Part shown: one piece after another, positions 16,310 to 24,735 of the stretch
How the letters are laid out: each line of letters begins with the position of its first letter
Position numbering within the stretch: position 1 is the stretch's first letter
Program-made: the position numbers and the translations under genes
The notes under the pieces: generated by a model
The model's database searches: none
What the model was told of the DNA's origin: nothing
Seen by the model: the letters and a program-made list of their open reading frames with translations, nothing else
Origin: Aestuariivita sp049276915
GTDB taxonomy: Bacteria > Pseudomonadota > Alphaproteobacteria > Rhodobacterales > Rhodobacteraceae
Assembly (NCBI RefSeq): GCF_049276915.1
Contig: NZ_JBASXK010000170.1
Span: forward strand, 21,262-85,261
Direction: 5' to 3'
DNA length: 64,000 nucleotides

Positions 16310-16819
16310 ATGTCAGAGGGACGCAGCACTCAGGCCTATATGGGCGAAAGCCTTCTTTTCCTGACCGACGAGCAACTCAGGCAGGGAATCGAGGCGATGT
16401 TCTTTGCCTATCGCGGCTTTACCGCGGATCCCGATCGTATCCTGTCCGAGAAAGGCTATGGGCGCGCGCATCATCGCGCCATTCACTTCATCAACCGCGC
16501 GCCGGGCACAACAGTGAACAATCTGCTGTCGATTCTGGGCGTGACCAAGCAATCCCTGAACCGGGTGCTGCGCACCCTGATCGAGGACGGGCTTGTGGAA
16601 AGCCGCGTCGGCAAATCAGACAAGCGCGAACGTCATCTGCATCTGACAGAGGATGGTCAGGAGCTGGAATCGCAATTGTCCGATGCCCAGCGCGCCCGCA
16701 TGCGCGCGGCATACCGAGACGCAGGGCCCGAAGCCGTTGCCGGGTTCCGCCAGGTGCTGGAGGCGATGATGGAAGTGGATTTGCGCAGAACCTTCGTTCG
16801 CCTCAGGGACGCCGGATGA
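16310..16819 (+). CDS. MarR-family regulator, petP-like
   Basis: 169-residue winged-helix protein. The recognition region VNNLLSILGVTKQSLNRVLRTLIEDGLVESR (quoted in part) and the wing KSDKRERHLHLTEDG lie at about residues 63-115. It overlaps the following response-regulator gene by four bases (ATGA). The MarR-then-OmpR-type pair resembles petP-petR of Rhodobacter capsulatus, where petR was reported near the cytochrome bc1 genes. That match is from memory of gene order, so no symbol is given. Ligand and targets are unknown. Confidence 0.85.
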   Translation: MSEGRSTQAYMGESLLFLTDEQLRQGIEAMFFAYRGFTADPDRILSEKGYGRAHHRAIHFINRAPGTTVNNLLSILGVTKQSLNRVLRTLIEDGLVESRVGKSDKRERHLHLTEDGQELESQLSDAQRARMRAAYRDAGPEAVAGFRQVLEAMMEVDLRRTFVRLRDAG

Positions 16820-17520
16820 TGCGCGAACTGGATGCCCATCTGCTGATTGTCGATGACGACGAGCGTATTCGCGATCTGCTGAAGAAATTCCTGATGCGCA
16901 ACGGGTTTCTGGTAACCGCGGCGCGGGACGCCGAACATGCGCGCCGTGTCTTGTTGGGGCTGGATTTCGACATGATCATCATGGATGTGATGATGCCGGG
17001 CGAGGATGGCGTGTCGCTGACCCGCGCGCTGCGCGAGACCCATACGACCCCGATCCTGCTGCTGACCGCCAAGGGCGAGACCGAGCATCGCATCGCCGGG
17101 CTTGAAGCCGGGGCGGATGACTATCTGTCCAAACCGTTCGAGCCCAAGGAACTGCTGTTGCGCATCAACGCGATCCTGCGGCGCATGCCGGAAACACCGA
17201 CGGAAAACACCACTCCCAAGATCCTGCATCTTGGCCCGATCCGCTATGACATCGAACGCGCTGAGATGTGGCGCGGTGACGATATCGTGCGCCTCACGGC
17301 GACCGAAAGCCAGTTGATGAAGATCTTTTCGGCCCGCCCCGGCGAGGCCGTGACGCGCAACAAGCTGGTCGAGGATCTGGGCCGTGATCGCGGGCAGGCG
17401 CAGGAACGCGCCGTGGATGTTCAGATCACCCGCCTGCGGCGCAAGATCGAAGACAACCCCAAGCAACCCCGTTATCTTCAGACGGTGCGGGGCGCGGGAT
17501 ATATGCTGTCTCCGGATTGA
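16816..17520 (+). CDS. OmpR-family response regulator, petR-like
   Basis: 234 residues. The receiver domain has acidic pocket DDDE (residues 13-16), phosphoacceptor D57 in IIMDVMMPGEDG and the switch lysine in YLSKPFEPKEL. The C-terminal OmpR winged helix ends with QERAVDVQITRLRRKIE and TVRGAGYML. No histidine kinase gene is adjacent, so the partner is elsewhere or absent. The start ATG lies inside the MarR stop, indicating a two-gene operon. Confidence 0.92.
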   Translation: MMRELDAHLLIVDDDERIRDLLKKFLMRNGFLVTAARDAEHARRVLLGLDFDMIIMDVMMPGEDGVSLTRALRETHTTPILLLTAKGETEHRIAGLEAGADDYLSKPFEPKELLLRINAILRRMPETPTENTTPKILHLGPIRYDIERAEMWRGDDIVRLTATESQLMKIFSARPGEAVTRNKLVEDLGRDRGQAQERAVDVQITRLRRKIEDNPKQPRYLQTVRGAGYMLSPD

Positions 17521-17551
17521 TCGGATCCGTGCCGGTGTCGGGCGTGGGATT

Positions 17552-17575
17552 GGGGTATTTGTGACCAGAAAGAAG
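17552..17575 (+). repeat. Dispersed intergenic motif, copy before the HDAC gene
   Basis: GGGGTATTTGTGACCAGAAA plus AGAAG follows the response regulator stop by 31 bases. 22 bases are identical to the minus-strand copy at 44604-44626. Similar short AT-rich tags next to GC-rich blocks recur in Rhodobacteraceae intergenic DNA in my recollection. Confidence 0.65.
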
Positions 17576-17588
17576 CGGGGGTGTCTTG

Positions 17589-18515
17589 ATGAAAACAGCG
17601 CTGATTACACATGTCGATTGCCTCGGCCATGTGACGCCTGAAGGCCACCCCGAGCGCGTTGCGCGGCTTGAGCATGTTCTGCATGCGCTGGACGGGCTGG
17701 ATCTGACGCGGGTGACAGCCCCTTTGGCGCGCGATACGGATCTGGCGCGCGTGCATCCGCAAAGCCATATCGCGGATATCCGGGGGCGGGCTCCGGATGA
17801 GGGCCATCATCAGATCGATGCAGATACCTGGATGTCGCCCGGGTCGCTGCAGGCAGCCCTGCGCGCGGCGGGCGGGGCGATCAAGGCTGTCGACATGGTG
17901 CTGGGGGGCGAGGCGACCAATGCATTTGCCGCGATACGTCCGCCGGGACATCACGCCGAGCGGCAAACAGCCATGGGGTTTTGCCTGTTCGGCAATGCGG
18001 CTCTGGCGGCTAGACATGCGCTTGACGTGCATGGCCTGGAGCGCGTGGCGATCGTCGATTTCGATGTGCATCACGGCAATGGCACGCAGGATCTGTTGTG
18101 GGATGAGCCCCGCGCCCTGGTCATCACCAGCCAGCAGATGCCGCTTTGGCCGTGGTCGGGCAACCCGTCGGAAACCGGGGCGCATGGCAATGTGCTGAAC
18201 ATCGCGCTGCCTCCGGAGAGCGATGGGACCAAGATGCGCTTTGAATACACCAGGCAGGTGTTCCCGCGCCTGCGCGCGTTCGGGCCGGAGCTGATCATCA
18301 TCTCGGCCGGGTTTGACGCGCATATGGATGACCCGCTTGCGCAGTTGAACTGGGAAACCGATGATTTTGCCTGGGTCACCGCAGAGCTGTGCGCCCTGGC
18401 CGCTGAACTGTGTCAGGGGCGGGTGGTGTCGACACTGGAAGGCGGCTATGATCTGAAGGCCCTGTCCGACAGCGCCCGGGCGCATGTACAAGAACTGATG
18501 AAGGCCGCGACATGA
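17589..18515 (+). CDS. Histone-deacetylase-family amidohydrolase
   Basis: 308-residue class II HDAC-like protein (acetylpolyamine amidohydrolase/AcuC-type fold). Catalytic residues are present: RPPGHHA (tandem His), DFDVHHGNGTQ (metal Asp/His), SAGFDAHMDDPLA (metal Asp) and EGGYDL (transition-state Tyr). It probably deacetylates a polyamine or another acetylated amine; substrate not known. ATG at 17589 is used rather than TTG one codon before. The stop overlaps the xseB start (ATGA). Confidence 0.92.
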   Translation: MKTALITHVDCLGHVTPEGHPERVARLEHVLHALDGLDLTRVTAPLARDTDLARVHPQSHIADIRGRAPDEGHHQIDADTWMSPGSLQAALRAAGGAIKAVDMVLGGEATNAFAAIRPPGHHAERQTAMGFCLFGNAALAARHALDVHGLERVAIVDFDVHHGNGTQDLLWDEPRALVITSQQMPLWPWSGNPSETGAHGNVLNIALPPESDGTKMRFEYTRQVFPRLRAFGPELIIISAGFDAHMDDPLAQLNWETDDFAWVTAELCALAAELCQGRVVSTLEGGYDLKALSDSARAHVQELMKAAT

Positions 18516-18754
18516 GCGAAACCCCTGTATCCGAAATGACATTTGAAAACGCCATGCGCGAGCTGGAATCCGTTGTGGATCAACTGGAGCGGGGCGACGT
18601 GGCTCTGGATGCGTCCATCGCCTTGTATGAGCGGGGCGCGGCCTTGAAGAAGCGCTGCGAGGATGAGTTGAAGCGCGCCGAGGAAAAGGTTGCTGCGATT
18701 ACCCTGGATGGGGATGGCTCTGTGACCGGGACCAAGCCTGTCGAAGGGCTTTAG
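18512..18754 (+). CDS. xseB: Exodeoxyribonuclease VII small subunit
   Basis: 80-residue XseB. The helical-hairpin signature FENAMRELESVVDQLERGD is near the N-terminus, followed by ALYERGAALKKRCEDELKRAEEKV. It binds XseA to form exonuclease VII, which degrades single-stranded DNA. It is sandwiched with a 4-base overlap after the HDAC-like gene and 4 bases before ispA, a usual xseB-ispA-dxs neighbourhood in proteobacteria. xseA is not in the window. Confidence 0.95.
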   Translation: MSETPVSEMTFENAMRELESVVDQLERGDVALDASIALYERGAALKKRCEDELKRAEEKVAAITLDGDGSVTGTKPVEGL

Positions 18755-18758
18755 CCCG

Positions 18759-19625
18759 ATGTTCGATAGCCGGCTGAAGCAGGCCGCCGCCGAGATCCAG
18801 GCGCATTTCGATCTGGTGCTGTCGGCCTTTGAGGATTCGCCCGTGGCCCATGGCATGGCCTATGCCACGCAAGGGGGCAAGCGGTTGCGCGGGTTTCTGG
18901 TGCTGGAAGGCGCGCGGCTGCACGGGGTAACGTCTGAGCGCGCGCTGTGGCCCGCCACCGCGATCGAGGCGCTACATGCCTATAGCCTGGTCCATGACGA
19001 TCTGCCCTGCATGGATGATGATGACATGCGGCGCGGTCGCCCGACAGTTCACATGAAATGGGACGAGGCCACGGCGGTTCTGGTGGGCGATGCGCTTCAG
19101 ACGCTGGCCTTTGAATTGGTGACCCGCCCGGAGGCGGGATCGGGCGATGTGCGCGCCGACCTGGCCCTGAGCCTTGCGCGCGCCAGCGGTGTCGAGGGTA
19201 TGGTGCTGGGCCAGGCTCTGGATATCGCGGCCGAGACCGCGGATGTGCCGCTTACGCTGGAGCAGATCACCCGGCTGCAGGCCGGCAAGACCGGTGCCCT
19301 GATCGAATGGTCCGCACAGGCCGGTGCCCGGCTGGTCGGCGCGGATCCGGCGGCATTGGGGGCCTATGCCAAAGCCCTGGGTCTGGCGTTTCAGATCGCC
19401 GATGACATCCTTGATATCGAGGGCGATGCCGAAACCGTCGGCAAGGCCGTGGGCAAGGATGCCGATGCTGGCAAGGCCACCTTTGTGTCGTTGCTGGGGC
19501 TGGACGGGGCGAAACGCCGCGCCAGCGATCTGGTGACGCAGGCCTGTGATGCATTAACTGTTTACGGTGAAGAGGCGGAAACCTTGCGAGACGCTGCGCG
19601 TTTCGTTATCTCCCGCCGGAATTGA
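18759..19625 (+). CDS. ispA: Farnesyl diphosphate synthase (geranyltranstransferase)
   Basis: 288-residue trans-isoprenyl diphosphate synthase. The first aspartate-rich motif is DDLPCMDDDDMRRGR from residue 80 and the second is DDILDIEGD near residue 211. It makes C15 FPP from IPP and DMAPP, the substrate for CrtE. The xseB-ispA-dxs order distinguishes it from crtE at 2356. Confidence 0.94.
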   Translation: MFDSRLKQAAAEIQAHFDLVLSAFEDSPVAHGMAYATQGGKRLRGFLVLEGARLHGVTSERALWPATAIEALHAYSLVHDDLPCMDDDDMRRGRPTVHMKWDEATAVLVGDALQTLAFELVTRPEAGSGDVRADLALSLARASGVEGMVLGQALDIAAETADVPLTLEQITRLQAGKTGALIEWSAQAGARLVGADPAALGAYAKALGLAFQIADDILDIEGDAETVGKAVGKDADAGKATFVSLLGLDGAKRRASDLVTQACDALTVYGEEAETLRDAARFVISRRN

Positions 19626-19649
19626 AGCCACGCCCCAGAAGGAGGCGTT

Positions 19650-21578
19650 ATGTCAGACCGCCCCAAGACACCGCTGCTGGACCAGGTCACAAGACCTGCC
19701 GATCTCAAGCAGTTCAACGACAGCCAGCTGCGCCAGGTTGCGGATGAACTTCGTCGGGAGACGATTTCGGCCGTGTCGGTGACAGGTGGACATCTGGGCG
19801 CGGGCCTTGGTGTGGTTGAACTGACGGTGGCGCTGCATGCCGTCTTCGACACGCCGCGCGACAAGGTGATCTGGGATGTGGGGCACCAATGCTATCCGCA
19901 CAAGATCCTGACCGGTCGGCGCGAGCGCATTCGCACGCTGCGCATGAAGGACGGTCTGAGCGGCTTCACCAAGCGGTCGGAATCGCCCTATGATCCGTTT
20001 GGCGCTGCGCATTCTTCCACGTCGATCTCGGCCGCTCTGGGCTTTGCTGTGGCGCGCGATCTGGGAGGCGTGACGCCCGAGGGTTTGGGCGACGCGATCG
20101 CGGTGATCGGTGATGGCGCGATGAGCGCAGGCATGGCCTTTGAGGCGATGAACAACGCCGGGCACCTCAAGAAACGCCTGATCGTTATCCTGAATGACAA
20201 TGAGATGTCGATTGCGCCGCCGGTCGGGGCGCTGTCCTCCTATCTCTCGCGGCTTTATGCAGAAGAGCCGTTTCAGGAGCTTAAGGCCGCGGCCAAGGGC
20301 GCGGTGTCGTTACTGCCCGAGCCATTCCGCGAAGGGGCGCGGCGCGCCAAGGAAATGCTCAAGGGCATGGCCGTGGGCGGGACGCTGTTCGAAGAGCTTG
20401 GGTTTTCCTATCTCGGCCCCATCGACGGGCATGACATGGACCAGTTGCTGCCTGTCCTGCGCACGGTCAAGGCGCGGGCAACGGGGCCGATCCTGATCCA
20501 TGTGCTGACGAAGAAGGGCAAGGGCTATGCCCCGGCCGAGGCGGCGCGAGACAAGGGACATGCGACCGCAAGGTTCGATGTGCTGACAGGAGAGCAGAGC
20601 AAATCGCCATCAAACGCGCCGTCCTACACGCGCGTGTTTGCAGACAGCCTGGTGCAAGAAGCCGCGCTGGACGACAAGATCTGTGCCGTGACAGCAGCGA
20701 TGCCCGACGGCACTGGCCTGAACCTGTTTGCGGAACGCTATCCAAGCCGGTGTTTCGATGTCGGAATCGCCGAACAGCACGGCGTGACCTTTGCCGCAGC
20801 CCTGGCGGCGGGTGGCATGAAACCGTTTTGCACGATGTATTCCACCTTTCTGCAGCGCGGATATGACCAGGTGGTCCACGATGTGGCGATCCAGCGCCTG
20901 CCGGTGCGCTTTGCCATCGACCGCGCCGGGCTGGTGGGGGCTGACGGGGCAACACATGCGGGCAGCTTTGACATTGCCTTTCTGGCCAACCTTCCGGGCT
21001 TTACCGTCATGGCAGCGGCGGATGAGGCCGAACTTGTGCATATGGTGGCAACCGCAGCCGCACATGACGACGGCCCGATCGCCTTCCGCTTTCCGCGTGG
21101 AGAAGGCACCGGGGTCGATATGCCCGAACGTGGCGAACCACTGGAGATCGGCAAGGGCCGCATGATCCGCCAGGGCAGCCGCGTTGCCATCCTGTCTTTT
21201 GGAACCCGCCTTTCAGAAGTGCTGAAGGCCTGCGAAGCGCTGGATGCCAAGGGAATCACGCCCACCGTGGCGGACGCCCGGTTTGCCAAACCGCTGGACA
21301 AGGATCTGATCCTTTCACTTGCAGCGGATCATGACGCGCTGATCACCATCGAAGAAGGTGCCGTGGGTGGCTTTGGCAGTCATGTGGCGCAACTTTTGTC
21401 CGACGAGGGCGTGTTTGATCACGGGCTGAAATTCCGATCGATGGTGCTGCCCGATATCTTCATTGATCAGGCCAGCCCAGAGGACATGTATGCGGTAGCC
21501 GGCATGAATGCCGCGGATATCGAGGCCAAGGTGCTGCATGTATTGGGTGTGGCCCAGATCGCAGGAAAACGCGCCTGA
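19650..21578 (+). CDS. dxs: 1-deoxy-D-xylulose-5-phosphate synthase
   Basis: 642-residue thiamine-diphosphate transketolase-like enzyme, the entry step of the MEP isoprenoid pathway, joining pyruvate and glyceraldehyde-3-phosphate. The thiamine-binding motif GDGAMSAGMAFEAMNNAG lies near residue 152, the N-terminal histidine segment GHLGAGLGVVELTVALH is present, and the pyrimidine domain has DVGIAEQHGVTFAAALA. A good AGGAGG-like site (aagGAGGcgttATG) fixes the start. With ispA it supplies carotenoid and bacteriochlorophyll precursors. Confidence 0.97.
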   Translation: MSDRPKTPLLDQVTRPADLKQFNDSQLRQVADELRRETISAVSVTGGHLGAGLGVVELTVALHAVFDTPRDKVIWDVGHQCYPHKILTGRRERIRTLRMKDGLSGFTKRSESPYDPFGAAHSSTSISAALGFAVARDLGGVTPEGLGDAIAVIGDGAMSAGMAFEAMNNAGHLKKRLIVILNDNEMSIAPPVGALSSYLSRLYAEEPFQELKAAAKGAVSLLPEPFREGARRAKEMLKGMAVGGTLFEELGFSYLGPIDGHDMDQLLPVLRTVKARATGPILIHVLTKKGKGYAPAEAARDKGHATARFDVLTGEQSKSPSNAPSYTRVFADSLVQEAALDDKICAVTAAMPDGTGLNLFAERYPSRCFDVGIAEQHGVTFAAALAAGGMKPFCTMYSTFLQRGYDQVVHDVAIQRLPVRFAIDRAGLVGADGATHAGSFDIAFLANLPGFTVMAAADEAELVHMVATAAAHDDGPIAFRFPRGEGTGVDMPERGEPLEIGKGRMIRQGSRVAILSFGTRLSEVLKACEALDAKGITPTVADARFAKPLDKDLILSLAADHDALITIEEGAVGGFGSHVAQLLSDEGVFDHGLKFRSMVLPDIFIDQASPEDMYAVAGMNAADIEAKVLHVLGVAQIAGKRA

Positions 21579-21758
21579 CGCCGCTGCGCCAGAGTGGTCC
21601 GGCTGCCTCTTTCAAATCGGTCCAGAGACTTTCACAAGCGCGGGTTTGAAAAAACTCAGGTCGACTGCGCAGTGGCGGGCCAAAATTCGTTGCGCTTCGA
21701 TCGTTTGAAGATACTCTTTCGACATTGAACAATTTTTTTATGTGCGAAGGAAACTCCC

Positions 21759-22364
21759 GTGTCGAAAGCAGAAGAAGCCTTGAACAAGGCAAAAAGTGCC
21801 TATTTGAATCGGAAAATGGATCAAAAGACGTTCAACGCGGTTTTGAAGAAGGTGCAACCCGCGCTGCAAGCCGAAGGTAAAGCAATTGATATGGCGCGCA
21901 TTCTGCGATGGCAGGAAATGCGGGCCAAAATGGTAAAGTCAATCATTGACGAGTGCGACGTGGCCACCCTGGACAGCAAAACCTGGAAGCTGATCAAGAA
22001 AGAGGCCGGCATCAAGAAATCCAAGTTCCTGCAGAAATCCGATGCGGATGTGTCAAAGTACCTGTCGGCCTATCAGAAGGCGCATGGCAAGTTCGTGAAA
22101 GAAATGGGCGAACCGGTCGGGCGCGCTGTGATCGCATGTCGCGAGATGCTGGTCGCGAACAAGAAACTTCAGGACTCGTTCGACAAGTTCCTCGGTTCCA
22201 AGGAATTCAAGACGGAACTGGCCAAGGATCTGCAAGCGTCGTGCCAGCAGATGAAGAAAACACTTGTCTCGCAGTTCGAGATGCTTCGCGATTATGCCAC
22301 GGATAGCGAAAAAGAGGCCAAGCAGCTCGAAGCGACCTTCGATCAGTTCATCTTGACCAGCTAA
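21759..22364 (+). CDS. Unrecognised helical cytoplasmic protein
   Basis: 201 residues, lysine- and glutamine-rich, with no signal peptide or membrane helix; almost entirely predicted helical. I do not recognise the family. Seen directly: an N-terminal KAEEALNKAKSAYLNRKMD amphipathic stretch, many lysine pairs, and only two cysteines (ECDVA and VIACRE regions) besides one near the C-terminus (ASCQQ). Upstream 180 bases contain no other gene; AAGGAA lies before the ATG. It is a monocistronic unit ending 37 bases from the convergent dddP. Base composition is slightly AT-richer than neighbours. Confidence 0.75.
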   Translation: MSKAEEALNKAKSAYLNRKMDQKTFNAVLKKVQPALQAEGKAIDMARILRWQEMRAKMVKSIIDECDVATLDSKTWKLIKKEAGIKKSKFLQKSDADVSKYLSAYQKAHGKFVKEMGEPVGRAVIACREMLVANKKLQDSFDKFLGSKEFKTELAKDLQASCQQMKKTLVSQFEMLRDYATDSEKEAKQLEATFDQFILTS

Positions 22365-22401
22365 TCCGGTTATCAGGGCAGCGCCTGCAGCCTTCGGGCC
22401 G

Positions 22402-23745
22402 CTAGGCGTTGCCCATCAGCGCCGCATCGAACGGATAGGTCGTCAGGTTCTCGTATCCGTCTTCGGTAATCAGCACCTGATCTTCCAGCTTGATCGAGAA
22501 CCCGCCGCCCTCTTCACTGACAAGCGCCTCGACACACAAGACCATGCCCGGCTCTAGCGGATAGTCGAACGCACCTTCGACCGCCTTGTCGGCATAGGCC
22601 ACCAAAGGCCATTCGTCACACAGGCCCACCCCGTGCATCAGGCAGCCGTATTTCTGGTTCATGAACCTGTCGTCCAGCTTGTGGCAATTGGCCGTCAACT
22701 CGGGGATCGTCACGCCCGGTTTCAGCATCTCCATATTGGTCATGATATGCTCATGCGCGTGACGCATCGCATAGACCATCTCACTGCTGGGCTTCTGGTC
22801 ACCAATCCACCAGGTCCGTGAAATATCGATGCAGAACCCATAACTGCCGATCAGGTCGGTATCAAAGGCCACGATCTCGTTGTTCTGAACGATCCGGGGA
22901 CCACATTCCTGGAACCACGGATTTGTCCGCTGACCCGACGCCAGCAGCCGCGTTTCGATCCATTCACCACCGCGCCGGATGTTTTCGGCATGCAACACAG
23001 CCCAGATGTCATCTTCGGAGATGGTGCCACCGGGAACCTGGGCGCGCGAGAAATCCTCCATCGCGCGCACTGCGGTTTCACAGGCGTGATTGGCGCATCG
23101 CATCGCCAGAATTTCGTCCGGACCCTTCACCGAACGCGCCTTTTCCGTGACCTCTTCACCTTCCATGATCTCGAAACCCACGGCTTCGAGAGCACGCGCG
23201 CCATGCAGCATGATCTTGTCCACCGCCAGACGCGTGTTGCCAGGCGCATGGGCGCGCAGAAGATCGGCCACTTCGGCGGCAAAGCTTGAACTGTCCTGCA
23301 ATACCTTGTCGCCGCTGGAGAAATAAAACATCGACGCGCCCGAACGTTGTTCACGCACCAACGGATTGAATGCGCTCAGGAAGGGCGAATTCTTGTAATC
23401 CCAGATCACCATGTACCCATCCGCACACAGCAGAACGGCCCGGAACGGGTTATGGGTGTTCCAAAGCTGCATATTGGTGCTGTCGGTGGCATAGCGGATG
23501 TTGAGCGGGTCGAACATCAACAGGCCGGCATAGCCGCGATCGACGATATGCTGGGTCAGACGTGTCCAGCGAAACCTGCGCATCTCTTCGAGATTGGGGA
23601 GTGTCAGACCGGCCGCATCCCATTCGCGAAAGGCCAGTTGCGTGGGCCCGATCTCGATACGATCATTGTCGTTCGGAGTGCCATCACCCAGAACGGCTCC
23701 CTGTGTCGGGTCGATCTTGCGGGTGTCGCGGTAATGCGTGTTCAT
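22402..23745 (-). CDS. dddP: Dimethylsulfoniopropionate lyase DddP (M24 family)
   Basis: 447 residues. DddP is a metallopeptidase-M24-fold enzyme that cleaves DMSP to dimethylsulfide and acrylate. The sequence follows the Roseovarius DddP closely as I recall it: NTHYRDTRKIDP start, GDGTPNDNDRIEIGPTQLAF, YATDSTNMQLWNTHNPFRA and KKxP-like IGDQKPSSEMVYAM. Metal ligands typical of the fold are visible (FDTDLIGSYGFCIDISR, LMHGVGLCDEWP, CVEALVSEEGGG, IKLEDQVL). ATG at 23745 has AGGAG upstream; a longer frame lacks such a site. Other M24 peptidases or creatinases are less likely given length and motifs. Confidence 0.9.
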   Translation of the reverse strand: MNTHYRDTRKIDPTQGAVLGDGTPNDNDRIEIGPTQLAFREWDAAGLTLPNLEEMRRFRWTRLTQHIVDRGYAGLLMFDPLNIRYATDSTNMQLWNTHNPFRAVLLCADGYMVIWDYKNSPFLSAFNPLVREQRSGASMFYFSSGDKVLQDSSSFAAEVADLLRAHAPGNTRLAVDKIMLHGARALEAVGFEIMEGEEVTEKARSVKGPDEILAMRCANHACETAVRAMEDFSRAQVPGGTISEDDIWAVLHAENIRRGGEWIETRLLASGQRTNPWFQECGPRIVQNNEIVAFDTDLIGSYGFCIDISRTWWIGDQKPSSEMVYAMRHAHEHIMTNMEMLKPGVTIPELTANCHKLDDRFMNQKYGCLMHGVGLCDEWPLVAYADKAVEGAFDYPLEPGMVLCVEALVSEEGGGFSIKLEDQVLITEDGYENLTTYPFDAALMGNA

Positions 23746-23946
23746 CACTAAGCTCCTCTTGCACTGCTCAAGGCTAACCGGGCATTTCAGTGTCAAACCG
23801 AAGAAAAACGACGCGTTCTTGCGTCGCATTCTGACTGGGATTGCAGGCTTTCCGGGGATTCAGGCTTTGGATCGCCCCCAAAAGCCGCTTGGCAGGCAGA
23901 GGGAAGGTTTCATAGGTTCGGGGCGCAACAGGAAGGCACGGACAAG

Positions 23947-24735
23947 ATGAATGACGCCAGCGCCCCAGCGCGCGCACCGATTTGCCAAACCCGGATTCCG
24001 TTCGATGTCACACCGCGCAGCCTGCCGGGAATTCGGCCACTGCAGGCCGATGACTGGCTTATGGTGGACGAAGCTTTTGGCGCGCAGATGGCCTATCGGT
24101 CCGAACTGTTGAAAGCGCGTCGCTCAGATGTGCTGAGCCTGCAGGACAGCGCGCGGCCTGCCGCCGAAGAATTGCTTGCGACAACCCTGGCCCTGTTGCG
24201 CGCGACGCCTGAGCGGGGCTACCGGGTCAGCGACAGCACCGTGACGCGCCCTGATGGTCTGGCCATCACGCTGCAGCCCGGCGATCCATTGGGCACCCTG
24301 GGTCAGCTTGTGCAGGAAGACCTCTGCATTCTGGAAAAACGCGGGCAAGAGCATGTGCTGACCGGTGCCGTGCTTTGCTTTCCGGCAAGCTGGCGTCTGG
24401 ACGAGAAATTCGGACGACCCATGACGGTGATCCACGCACCCGTGCCCAGCTATGACAGCGGTATCAGCCGCCGCGTGCAGCGCCTGTTTGATGGTGTGCA
24501 ACTGGGCAAACCGCTCTGGCGCTTCAATCGGTTGTGGTACGTGGATGCAGAGTTGTATCAACCCAGATCCGAGAACGGCCCGCCCCGCCCCCGGCCGGGC
24601 AAAACAGGCCCGCGGTTTTTCCGGTGTGAAAAGCAATCCATCTTCCGCCTGCCCCGGACCCAAGCCGTGATCTTTTCGATCCACACGTTCGTTCTGTCAG
24701 AACAGGACGCCCCGCCCGAAGCGTTTCAAGATTAA
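23947..24735 (+). CDS. DUF3445 protein (heme-dependent N-demethylase-like)
   Basis: 262 residues of the DUF3445 family. Members include the heme-binding PAS-like subunit of dimethylamine oxidative N-demethylase. Diagnostic segments seen here are VLTGAVLCFPASWRLDEKFG, the IHAPVPSYD loop and the C-terminal RCEKQSIFRLPRTQAVIFSI. A single-gene setting, without the flavin and ferredoxin-like partners of the characterised enzyme, means the substrate and even catalysis are uncertain. Its stop overlaps the convergent transglycosylase gene by four bases. Confidence 0.8.
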   Translation: MNDASAPARAPICQTRIPFDVTPRSLPGIRPLQADDWLMVDEAFGAQMAYRSELLKARRSDVLSLQDSARPAAEELLATTLALLRATPERGYRVSDSTVTRPDGLAITLQPGDPLGTLGQLVQEDLCILEKRGQEHVLTGAVLCFPASWRLDEKFGRPMTVIHAPVPSYDSGISRRVQRLFDGVQLGKPLWRFNRLWYVDAELYQPRSENGPPRPRPGKTGPRFFRCEKQSIFRLPRTQAVIFSIHTFVLSEQDAPPEAFQD

